A stretch of DNA of 5,891 nucleotides, from contig CALEWN010000239.1 of the NCBI GenBank assembly GCA_937925385.1, positions 1 through 5,891 on the forward strand, given 5' to 3'. This document shows positions 1 through 5,394 of the stretch, piece by piece. Below the pieces are notes generated by a model. The model had not been told where the DNA came from. It saw only the letters and a program-made list of their open reading frames with translations, and did no database searches. This stretch comes from an uncultured Senegalimassilia sp. (GTDB lineage Bacteria; Actinomycetota; Coriobacteriia; Coriobacteriales; Eggerthellaceae). Made by a program: the position numbers and the translations under genes. Positions within the stretch are counted from its first letter, which is position 1. Each line of letters begins with the position of its first letter.

Positions 1-2
1 TG

Positions 3-749
3 TGGTTGGTGCGCGGCGACGAGCGCAAGGTGGCAGTGCTCTCTCGTGTGGCGCTGCCGGTTGCCATCCTGGTGCACAGCGTGACGGCATGGATTTTCGG
101 CCTGCAGATTGCCAAGGCGTGGTACTCGGCGATCATGGCTCCCATTTTTGTGGCATCGGCCTGCGATTCGGGTCTGGCATTGCTGCTTATCTGCCTTTTG
201 GCGCTTGACCGTGCGAAGTTGTTCAAGTTCGACCGCGATTTGATGAAGTCGCTGGCGGGGCTGCTTGCGGTGTTCGTGGCGGTGGACGCGTTCTTCATTG
301 CCTGCGAGTGCCTGACCATGGGCTACCCGGGTGCGGGCGAGGCCGAGGCGCTGGCTATCATGACCACCGGCAAGACGGCGCCGTTCTTCTGGTTTGAGGT
401 TATCGGTGGATTGGCTGTGCCGTTCTTGGTGCTCGTGTTCGCTCGGAATCGCGAAAATCCGGTGTGTGTGGTGTTGGCGAGTGCGCTGATAGTGCTTGGT
501 GTGTTCTGCAAGCGTGCGTGGCTGCTGTTCACCAGCTTCACCGTGCCGAACGTCTATGGCGGCAACGGCATTACGTTGGGTACGGCTGCCGCTCAGGTAG
601 GCGATGCCGGCGACGTGTGGACTACGCTGGGCGTGTATGCGCCTACGCTGCCGGAGGTCGTAGTGTTTGCGGGCGTGGTGTGCGCGGGTGCGCTGGCGTA
701 CATGATCCTATCGAAGTGCGTGCTGCCAAAATGCGGTGGTGAACAATAG
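3..749 (+). CDS. NrfD/DmsC-type membrane anchor subunit of a molybdo-oxidoreductase (5'-truncated)
   Basis: The reading frame is open to the left edge, so this is the C-terminal part (about 248 residues) of a larger protein. By family knowledge, NrfD/PsrC/DmsC-type subunits anchor an iron-sulfur subunit and a molybdopterin catalytic subunit to the membrane and exchange electrons with quinol. The visible part has six hydrophobic stretches, near residues 16-37, 43-68, 77-104, 124-145, 150-180 and 215-240. The segment around residues 18-60, with LHS-like VHS (H25), AWIF and a conserved APIF..SA..SG stretch, is typical of NrfD proteins. The polar loop around residues 181-212 separates the last two helices. 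The short cysteine-containing tail ends at a TAG. A torD-family gene follows after a terminator, which fits a DMSO-reductase-like operon. The true substrate cannot be told without the catalytic subunit, which lies off the left edge. The TTG at position 6 is only an internal codon, not a start. Confidence 0.85.
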   Translation, partial: WLVRGDERKVAVLSRVALPVAILVHSVTAWIFGLQIAKAWYSAIMAPIFVASACDSGLALLLICLLALDRAKLFKFDRDLMKSLAGLLAVFVAVDAFFIACECLTMGYPGAGEAEALAIMTTGKTAPFFWFEVIGGLAVPFLVLVFARNRENPVCVVLASALIVLGVFCKRAWLLFTSFTVPNVYGGNGITLGTAAAQVGDAGDVWTTLGVYAPTLPEVVVFAGVVCAGALAYMILSKCVLPKCGGEQ

Positions 750-761
750 CTATGGCGTGTA

Positions 762-796
762 GGAGTCGGTTGCAAGCGGTGACCGGCTCCCTTTTT
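762..796 (+). terminator. Rho-independent terminator between anchor gene and torD
   Basis: The arms at 762-770 (GGAGTCGGT) and 782-790 (ACCGGCTCC) form a 9-bp stem with one G-U pair and an 11-nt loop. A single C and five T residues follow (792-796). The T-run exists only in the + direction. It sits 12 nt after the anchor stop codon and directly before the chaperone ORF. Confidence 0.8.
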
Positions 797-797
797 C

Positions 798-1577
798 ATG
801 AGAGGTAGCGGATTGCTGATGGTGGATAGGGAAACGTTTGTGCAGGTGGCGCCCTGGCTGGCGATTGCCGGCAACGCGCTTTTAACGCCGCCCTTGCAGG
901 CAGGTGTGCAGAGTTCGGCTATATTTGATGCTTGCCTATGGGAAGAGCTTGCGGCGTGCGGAGACGCCGAGGTGGCGAATGCGGTAGATAAGCTGGTGGC
1001 GTACCTTGACGGGCGCGAAGAGGCGGCGGCCGCGTCGCGGGAAGCGCAAACCGGTGTTTGTATGTTAGACGCCAGGGATGGCGCGAGTAATCTTGATGAT
1101 CGAGTGCAACGCGCATCGGTGGAGTTCGCGCATCTGTTCGTGGGGCCGCCGAAACCGGCTGTTGCCCCGTGGGAGACGTTTTACTGCCAGCAGGGTTGTG
1201 CCGTCGGGTTCGGCGAGGCAACTCATCAGATGCGCACGGCCTTGCGCGACAACGGTTTGGAGTTGGCGCAGGCGGGTAGACAGTATGAGGACCATATGGG
1301 CATCGAGCTTCTGCTGGCAAGCGAATTATGCCGCCGAGCAGGTGAAGGCGAGGGTTGGGACGTAGATGCAGGGTGTGTTCCCTCTGCTGCGAGCGAAGGC
1401 GCGGATGCGAATACGCAAAACGCCCTGAGCGCGGCGCAGCATGCTGTCGACTTCGTGCGCACCCGCCCGCTTTCCTGGATGCCAGCCTTGCGCGAAGCGG
1501 TAGAACGTGAATCCCCCAACGGTTTTTACGCACCTCTGTTGCAGCTAACCCAAGCGTTGTTGGAACTGGTTGCGTAA
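798..1577 (+). CDS. TorD/DmsD-family molybdoenzyme maturation chaperone
   Basis: TorD/DmsD-family proteins are cytoplasmic helical chaperones. They bind the twin-arginine leader and apo-form of a DMSO-reductase-family catalytic subunit until cofactor insertion. The 259-residue ORF shows the family hallmarks: EFAHLFVGPPKPAVAPWE at residues 109-126 (the E-x-x-x-LF-x-G-P..P..E motif), YEDHMGIELLLASEL at 163-177 (the P/E-D-H...E-L signature), and a C-terminal FVRTRPLSWMPAL...FYAPLLQLTQALLEL helix pair, broken here for length. A polar, alanine- and glycine-rich insertion lies at about 181-208. The coordinates use the outermost ATG, but an AGAGG at 801-805 lies inside it. Initiation at TTG 813 (7 nt spacing) or ATG 819 is therefore more likely. 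The outer ATG immediately follows a terminator T-run, so expression needs read-through or an internal promoter. The natural client is probably the enzyme anchored by the upstream gene. Confidence 0.85.
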   Translation: MRGSGLLMVDRETFVQVAPWLAIAGNALLTPPLQAGVQSSAIFDACLWEELAACGDAEVANAVDKLVAYLDGREEAAAASREAQTGVCMLDARDGASNLDDRVQRASVEFAHLFVGPPKPAVAPWETFYCQQGCAVGFGEATHQMRTALRDNGLELAQAGRQYEDHMGIELLLASELCRRAGEGEGWDVDAGCVPSAASEGADANTQNALSAAQHAVDFVRTRPLSWMPALREAVERESPNGFYAPLLQLTQALLELVA

Positions 1578-1586
1578 GGAGGGGAT

Positions 1587-1950
1587 ATGTCGTCGGCGGT
1601 AACATAGCTGATAGTGTTTGAGGTTTGCGCTCTACTGCCCGTTCAAGACGATGCTCGTATAATCCTGGCTTACGTTGCGTGCAATCCAGAACCTCGAAAA
1701 CGGCGATAGCGCGGCAGCGGCGGCGGATTTGAGGCGCACTGAAACGTGCTTGCGCCAGCACATGCTGCCCTGGTTTCCTGATTTCTCCGAGCGAGCCATG
1801 CAGCTTGTCCAGACCCGTTTCTATCGCGGTGTTTTGCAAATGACCATTCGCGAGAACGCGCCTCCGCCATCTGCTCGTCCTTGCGCCCGAGAAGCGGCGG
1901 GCGGCTCAAAAGGCCGCGTTGCAATCTTTTTTGCGATGCCGAAACGCTAG
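1587..1950 (+). pseudogene. Remnant of a second TorD-family chaperone gene
   Basis: A strong ribosome binding site (AAGGAGG, 1576-1582) sits just upstream of ATG 1587, but that frame stops after six codons (TAG 1605-1607). If the stop is read through, it continues as LIVFEVCALLPVQDDAR, which resembles a TorD N-terminus. In another frame, from about 1678, the sequence reads NLENGD followed by an alanine run, then LRQHMLPWFPDF (residues 26-37 of that ORF) and RFYRGVLQM. This matches the TorD C-terminal pattern of a basic or polar helix, H-x-LPW-x-P-x-F, and a final FY..L helix. The central portion with the GP and EDH motifs is absent. The fragment is about 90 codons, against roughly 200 or more for the family. 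I infer an in-frame stop, an internal deletion and a frameshift. The last 25 codons run into the 82-bp repeat and are not chaperone sequence. It probably once followed the intact chaperone in one transcript. Confidence 0.6.
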
Positions 1951-1954
1951 TGCG
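1873..1954. repeat. 82-bp direct repeat, copy A
   Basis: The segment aligns without gaps to 3459-3540 at a constant offset of 1586, with 75 of 82 identical positions by my count. All seven differences are C/T or G/A transitions. It contains GCGGC-TCAAAAG-GCCGC (1901-1917) and a T6 run (1927-1932). The C-to-T change inside the right arm in copy B keeps a G-U pair, so this short hairpin is retained. It could act as a weak + strand terminator for the torD remnant, but 9 nt separate stem and T-run. Confidence 0.85.
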
Positions 1955-1984
1955 GGTCTCGGCTTTCGATAATCACATATGGCG

Positions 1985-3292
1985 CTATGCCTGCTTCGAA
2001 GCTGTGCTCGATGCGGCGTCCGTGTCGGGCACGGTGAAACTGCGTTCGCGGCAGACCTTGCGGGCGTGCTTGGTGAGCGCCATGATACGCAGGTCGATGG
2101 CGGCTTTGATCTTGTCGATCCTGCCGGGTTCGTTGGCTATGAAGGGGTTGCCGAGCAGGATGTCGCAGGCCTGCTCGGAGAAGCCCTTGAGCTTGGACGG
2201 GTCGAGCCAGGAGAGGTCTTGGCAATGCCGTTCGACCTGGTCATCGATTCTGCGGGCGAAGGGTCGCATCATGCCGGCGCGCGGCGTCGTGTAGCCGCCG
2301 AAGGGCTGGGTGAGCTCGCGGTCGCACCAGAGGGCTTCGCCGGTGTCGAACACCGGCGCCGCGCGGAGCCATTCCCTGCTCTCGCTGTCGATGAGCACGC
2401 CGAAGTTGTTCCAGTGCCTATCGAAGTTCGCCATGAGGTAGTCGATGACGAGCATCTTCTCCACGTCCTCGCGTACGTTGAGCCCGTGAGCGGCGCAGGC
2501 GGACACGTAGAAATCGTGCAGCCCGAGGTCCGAGGGGCGTTTCGATGAGCAAAGCAGCGCATAGGCCGGGACGAACTCGGTCGCCTGGTCGGTCATGGGC
2601 TTGCAACGGGAGGCCCACTTCATGAAGCCGCCGTCCTCGAGTTCGTAGGAAACGTAGTCATCCTCGTCGAGCAGTTGCGAGCACAGCATGCTGGCGATCT
2701 TCTCGTTGAACGGTTCTTGGAACCTGCCGGAGGCGCGCCCCGACTTGACCAGCACCCGCTGTCCGTCCTTGATCGTCCAGCGCTTCGGCAGGTTGCCGTT
2801 CAGGGCCGCATCGGGCGAGGAGGCGAGGATGTCCGCGTTGCTTCTGATCTTCTCGATGAGGGAGGGGACCGATGAGGCGTCGTGCGGAAGCAAAAGCTTG
2901 CCGAGCTCTTCGCTGAAATCGTTCTCGAAACAGTTGACGTCACGCCATGTGGAGACCGAGCCGGCCGGGCGAATCCAGTATTGGTCGGACAGCGATGCTC
3001 CGAAACCGGAGGCCATGAGGGAAGCGGCCGAGGGAAAGCCGACGGCGCGCAGCCGCTCGACGGCATCGGGGCGGAAGTCGGGGATGCCTCTGTTCTTGAA
3101 CCATATCGAGAGCCTGTCTCGCGTGATGTTGCCGTATGGGTCGACCGACATGAGCGGCGCATGGCCTGCATCGAAGACATGGGTTTTGCCGGTGACGGCC
3201 TGGCGGTCGTGGTTCCAGGTGAACTCGGCGACCTCGTGGTCGCGGCACATGAGGGTGAGCCGTGATAGTTCTGGCGGTCTGACGTCCATCAT
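1985..3292 (-). CDS. HipA-fold serine/threonine kinase-like protein, orphan (no HipB)
   Basis: This protein of 435 residues belongs to the HipA-like kinase group. E. coli HipA phosphorylates glutamyl-tRNA synthetase as the toxin of the HipBA pair. The N-terminal region ends in LSDQYWIRP (101-109), WRDVN and CFENDFS, a signature of stand-alone HipA-domain proteins. The kinase part shows a candidate ATP lysine in RVLVKSGRASG (K183), the acidic QEPFNE (192-197), the catalytic-loop equivalent NFDRHWNNFG (289-298; D291 and N296 match the D...N spacing of HipA) and VFDTG (314-318; D316 as metal ligand). All expected catalytic residues therefore seem present. The start is supported by AAGGAG (complement of 3302-3307), 9 nt before the first of two tandem ATGs. 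No helix-turn-helix antitoxin gene lies on either side. The gene sits between two direct repeats, opposite in direction to its neighbours, which suggests acquisition. Whether it is a toxin, a phage-sensing kinase or something else cannot be decided from sequence. Confidence 0.85.
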   Translation of the reverse strand: MMDVRPPELSRLTLMCRDHEVAEFTWNHDRQAVTGKTHVFDAGHAPLMSVDPYGNITRDRLSIWFKNRGIPDFRPDAVERLRAVGFPSAASLMASGFGASLSDQYWIRPAGSVSTWRDVNCFENDFSEELGKLLLPHDASSVPSLIEKIRSNADILASSPDAALNGNLPKRWTIKDGQRVLVKSGRASGRFQEPFNEKIASMLCSQLLDEDDYVSYELEDGGFMKWASRCKPMTDQATEFVPAYALLCSSKRPSDLGLHDFYVSACAAHGLNVREDVEKMLVIDYLMANFDRHWNNFGVLIDSESREWLRAAPVFDTGEALWCDRELTQPFGGYTTPRAGMMRPFARRIDDQVERHCQDLSWLDPSKLKGFSEQACDILLGNPFIANEPGRIDKIKAAIDLRIMALTKHARKVCRERSFTVPDTDAASSTASKQA

Positions 3293-3458
3293 CTGGCTCC
3301 GCTCCTTTCGTCTGCCGGCAACGACGTGCTGTCATTCTACCGCATGGTCGCTAGCCACGCGCAAACCTGCTCAAAGGCCGCATCAACTCCCAGTGCCTCG
3401 CGACATCGACGACTCAGTGTTGGCGGATGATCTGCTGCTCGCAATGCCCCGTCCCCCC
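3293..3458 (-). promoter_or_regulatory. Upstream region of the hipA-like gene
   Basis: The region holds the hipA ribosome binding site (complement of 3301-3309). Further out there is a possible -10 box TAGAAT (complement of 3334-3339), but no convincing -35 at 16-18 nt. I found no supportable gene here; the short open frames on both strands show no recognisable motif. Confidence 0.35.
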
Positions 3459-3540
3459 GCTCGCCTTTGCGCCCGAGAAGCGGCAGGCGGCTCAAAAGGC
3501 TGCGTCGTAATCTTTTTTGCGATGTCGAAACGCTAGTGCG
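3459..3540. repeat. 82-bp direct repeat, copy B
   Basis: This is the partner of 1873-1954, in the same orientation and also ending in CGCTAGTGCG. The two copies enclose the hipA-like gene, copy A beyond its 3' end and copy B upstream of its 5' end. One arm of a 6-bp GC hairpin that is perfect in copy A (1884-1889 with 1898-1903) is broken here. That hairpin is therefore probably not the conserved function of the repeat. Confidence 0.85.
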
Positions 3541-3627
3541 AATCGGGGTATCTTTGAAAAATCCCCTCACTATTTTCGGGTTATAGGGGTATTTGACCTG
3601 CGGAAACGATATGTTACCCCGATTCGC
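3538..3627. repeat. 90-bp element with 13-bp perfect terminal inverted repeats
   Basis: GCGAATCGGGGTA at 3538-3550 is the exact reverse complement of 3615-3627. The enclosed 64 nt are AT-richer than the flanks. They contain a second inverted pair, CCCCT (3563-3567) with AGGGG (3585-3589), and a partial direct repetition of GGGGTAT near 3545 and 3586. No clear target duplication is visible. The left arm overlaps the last three bases of repeat copy B. It may be a non-autonomous transposon (MITE-like), a structured leader RNA, or operator sites for a regulator; the sequence does not decide. Confidence 0.6.
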
Positions 3628-3875
3628 CGCTTGCGAGGAAATCGGCGCTCAGGGGTGTTTTCTTCTTGTGGCGTGCGCTACAATCCCAATCGTTGCGAAA
3701 GCAATCTGCTCGTTCGAGCGTATCTGATTTTCCCCATCGGGCATGCTATGCCTCGATGCTCTATATGTTTCCCCATTGTTGTGGTTATCGTCGCGAAGTG
3801 GCGACGTTGTCCCCTATGCCGTATGCGTCGGGGCGGTTTCATCGTGCGCAGATTGCGCTAGGAAGGGAAGAGGAA
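3628..3875 (+). promoter_or_regulatory. Leader region of the aminotransferase-like gene
   Basis: This stretch has no supportable gene. TACAAT at 3679-3684 is a fair -10 box, but the -35 match (TGTTTT at 3656-3661, 17 nt spacing) is weak. Small hairpins are visible at 3694-3705 (TTGC-GAAA-GCAA) and 3708-3719 (GCTCG-TT-CGAGC). The frame of the downstream gene is open back to 3666, but the upstream part has no family similarity that I can see and is treated as untranslated. Confidence 0.3.
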
Positions 3876-4613
3876 ATGCTCGTTTCGCAGTTCACGAAAG
3901 AACGTTTTGGCGCCGCATCGGCTGTTGCCGCTTCGCTGGAGTGTCATTTCGGCACCTCCTATGCCGCTTCCGACATCGTTATGGCCAGCGGGGTCGACAG
4001 CGCCATCAACGCGTTTATGGGCGCGGTGCTCAAGCCCGAAGACGAGGTGATCGCGTTTGCGCCTTGCGGCCAGACGTATCGTGCGCTTGTTGAGGGCCGA
4101 GGCGCTCGCCTGGTTGAGGTTCCGCTTGATGAGGAAACGATGCTGCCCGACTTCGTCGCGCTCGAGTGTGCGCTCACCCCGCGCACGAAGCTGGTCATCG
4201 TGAGCGCGCCGAACGACCCGAACGCCATGGCGTATCCGGAAGCTGTCGCTGACGGCATCGCCGGCGCCCTGTTCCGCGCCCAGCGCGCGTTCGGCCATTC
4301 GATCATGCTGATTTCCGATGAGGCGCATAGCGATATGGCGAACGGTGAAGCGCAAAACCCGTGGTGGCCTTCTTTCTATTGCAATTCCGCGGTTGTGCGC
4401 ACGTGCGACGTGTCGGCTTCCGTTGTCGGGGAGCCTGCCGAGTATGTCGCGCTGACGCCTGAGATGGCGGGTCGCGGCGATGTTGTTGCCGGCATCCGCC
4501 GCGCACTTCGCGAAGCCAACGCCGCGAACGCGGTCGACATGGCGCAGCGCGTGACGGTTCTGTCCTCGGCTGCCGCATCCCCGGTCCCGTTCGCCGTCCG
4601 CTTCGCCTCGTAG
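3876..4613 (+). CDS. Truncated aminotransferase-like protein lacking the PLP lysine (probable pseudoenzyme or decaying gene)
   Basis: The start ATG 3876 follows a purine-rich GGAAGAGGAA ribosome binding site and gives 245 residues. Class I/II aminotransferases (PLP fold type I) run to about 390. The large-domain order is clear: DIVMASGVDSAINAF (33-47), EDEVIAFAPCGQTYRA (55-70), TPRTKLVIVSAPNDPNA (101-117) and IMLISDEAHSD (143-153). The key positions are damaged. The PLP-contacting Asn of the PNNP motif is Asp (D114). The Tyr after the conserved Asp-Glu is His (H151). The SYSK segment with the Schiff-base lysine reads RTCDVS, with Val179 at the lysine place. The phosphate-binding Arg of GER is Pro187. 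D148, which pairs with the pyridine nitrogen, is kept. About 60 N-terminal and 100 C-terminal residues are missing relative to the family. It cannot be a normal aminotransferase. The frame is intact and codon use is GC-rich, so a recruited non-catalytic role is possible, but recent decay is just as plausible. Confidence 0.6.
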   Translation: MLVSQFTKERFGAASAVAASLECHFGTSYAASDIVMASGVDSAINAFMGAVLKPEDEVIAFAPCGQTYRALVEGRGARLVEVPLDEETMLPDFVALECALTPRTKLVIVSAPNDPNAMAYPEAVADGIAGALFRAQRAFGHSIMLISDEAHSDMANGEAQNPWWPSFYCNSAVVRTCDVSASVVGEPAEYVALTPEMAGRGDVVAGIRRALREANAANAVDMAQRVTVLSSAAASPVPFAVRFAS

Positions 4614-4625
4614 CGCACGGGCTTT

Positions 4626-4655
4626 GCGCCAGGGACGGGAAGCCCCTGATGGCGC
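4626..4655 (+). other. Stem-loop after the aminotransferase-like gene
   Basis: GCGCCA (4626-4631) pairs with TGGCGC (4650-4655), and GGG/CCC can pair inside. It starts 12 nt after the stop codon. No T-run follows on either strand, so it is not a standard intrinsic terminator; it might protect the 3' end of the mRNA. Confidence 0.4.
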
Positions 4656-4762
4656 TAACCGTGGCTTCGAGGGTGTCGTGCTTGCAGCGAATATTGCTAT
4701 GGCCGTCTCCCTCACCTTTTTGTTCGTTACTGGATAGCATCTTTCATTTAGGTTTGCACACA

Positions 4763-4857
4763 TCAGCATTTTCAGGTTCAGTTAGCTTTTTCAGCATGCG
4801 TCAGCTTTGTTAGGCTCCGTTAGCATAGTTAGCAATCGTCAGTTCCAGTGCATTAGC
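4763..4857. repeat. 19-nt tandem repeat array, five units, TYAG every 9-10 nt
   Basis: Five units start at 4763, 4782, 4801, 4820 and 4839, each exactly 19 nt long. The first four fit TYAGCWTTKTYAGSMTSCG with few deviations, and the fifth is degenerate in its second half. AG at unit positions 3-4 is invariant in all five, and AG at positions 12-13 is invariant in the first four. TYAG therefore recurs at alternating steps of 9 and 10 nt over about 80 nt. The unit is not a multiple of three and both strands carry stops, so it is not coding. Units adjoin without spacers, which rules out a CRISPR array. The array ends 3 nt before a + strand terminator. Confidence 0.75.
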
Positions 4858-4860
4858 TAT

Positions 4861-4892
4861 AGGACTGCCAAGAGTGCTTGGCAGCCCTTTCT
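4861..4892 (+). terminator. Rho-independent terminator after the 19-nt array
   Basis: CTGCCAAG (4865-4872) and CTTGGCAG (4877-4884) form a perfect 8-bp stem with an AGTG loop. After one mismatch it extends by three further pairs, and TTTCT follows. The T-rich side is on the + strand. It may end the aminotransferase transcript, 250 nt after that stop codon, or a separate small RNA carrying the repeats. Confidence 0.75.
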
Positions 4893-4980
4893 GTATTGAG
4901 CGTTGCTCGCTAACGGTTCGTAACAAGCGGAAAGCGAGACAGGACGGCTTTCGCCCGTTCATCCCGCGCGTTCTCGGTGG

Positions 4981-5017
4981 AAAAAACTAGGGCGCATCCG
5001 ACCTCGCGGACACGCCC
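4981..5017 (-). terminator. Rho-independent terminator on the minus strand
   Basis: Read on the minus strand, GGGCG-TG-TCCG pairs with CGGA-TG-CGCCC around a 6-nt CGAGGT loop, giving 11 continuous pairs with two G-U wobbles. TAG and six T residues follow. On the + strand the same two positions become C-A mismatches and no adjacent T-run exists, so the orientation is clear. The nearest minus-strand gene upstream is the IS3 remnant, so it may have ended that element's transcript or an older lost gene. Confidence 0.75.
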
Positions 5018-5141
5018 TTGCAAAACCAAGTGGTTTTTTCTAGCAGAGAACAATCATGGCCGCTTAGGCGTTTGCGTGTCAATAAGCTTGAGCAGAAAAC
5101 GTGGCGCACGAAACCCGACGGCGATCTTCTCGATTGCGGGC

Positions 5142-5284
5142 TTAGGGGCCCATGCACGCTCCAGCAAAGAAGGCTGCGGCATTTTTTCAAGAATGCGTTC
5201 TCTATCTCGAGTTTGCGGATGCATCTTCTTGCCTCGTGCAAGCGCGCGGTTCTCGGCCTTCGAGTCAGGCTCGCTTGTGAGTTC
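5142..5284 (-). pseudogene. IS3-family OrfA remnant (transposase helper), frameshifted
   Basis: On the minus strand three frames together give the C-terminal half of an IS3-type OrfA. One frame reads ELTSEPDSKAENRALAR, a second RKLEIENAFLKK, and after one inserted base (the A at 5181 on the + strand) a third reads AAAFFAG and then stops at 5142-5144. The leucine-zipper-like helix ending in ENAFLKKAAAFFA is a hallmark of IS3 OrfA. The helix-turn-helix part and essentially all of OrfB are missing. The inserted base falls right after an A6 run, the kind of tract that IS3 elements use for programmed frameshifting. It is a fossil without function, and its 5' side is replaced by the Abi promoter region. 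Longer open frames here on either strand are not real genes. Confidence 0.6.
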
Positions 5285-5360
5285 GTTCCTTTGCGGGAAC
5301 TACGGGTCGCCCGGCAAGCACGGGCGGGGTGGAGGACGGGCAACGTTACCGAACATCCAT

Positions 5361-5389
5361 TTGATATACTAATTAACTGGTGGTATACT
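5361..5389 (+). promoter_or_regulatory. Sigma-70 promoter of the Abi gene
   Basis: TTGATA (5361-5366) and TATACT (5384-5389) are separated by exactly 17 nt, close to the consensus for the housekeeping sigma factor. The predicted transcription start is at about 5395-5397. An imperfect inverted repeat, TATACTA (5365-5371) with TGGTATA (5381-5387), overlaps the promoter and could be an operator. Confidence 0.75.
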
Positions 5390-5394
5390 ATATG

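Noticed and set aside
919..1839. 306-residue open frame on the minus strand across torD
   Set aside because: It lies opposite the well-supported TorD chaperone and its remnant, is full of Arg, Pro and Ala as expected for a GC-rich shadow frame, and has no recognisable motif.
1884..1903. CGCCCG/CGGGCG hairpin in repeat copy A as the functional core of the repeat
   Set aside because: Copy B breaks the pairing with a C-A mismatch, so the structure is not maintained between the copies.
2688..3536. 282-residue open frame on the + strand opposite the HipA-like gene
   Set aside because: It is antisense to a clear HipA-fold protein, has no family motif and ends inside the 82-bp repeat.
3858..4769. 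303-residue open frame on the minus strand opposite the aminotransferase-like gene
   Set aside because: It is Arg-rich low-quality sequence in a shadow frame; the + strand shows real aminotransferase motifs and a good ribosome binding site.
4763..4857. CRISPR array
   Set aside because: The 19-nt units directly adjoin each other without unique spacers, and no cas gene is present.
5021..5039. AAAACC-AAGT-GGTTTT palindrome followed by TT as a + strand terminator
   Set aside because: The stem is short and AT-rich, and no + strand gene ends nearby; it is not strong enough to report as a feature.
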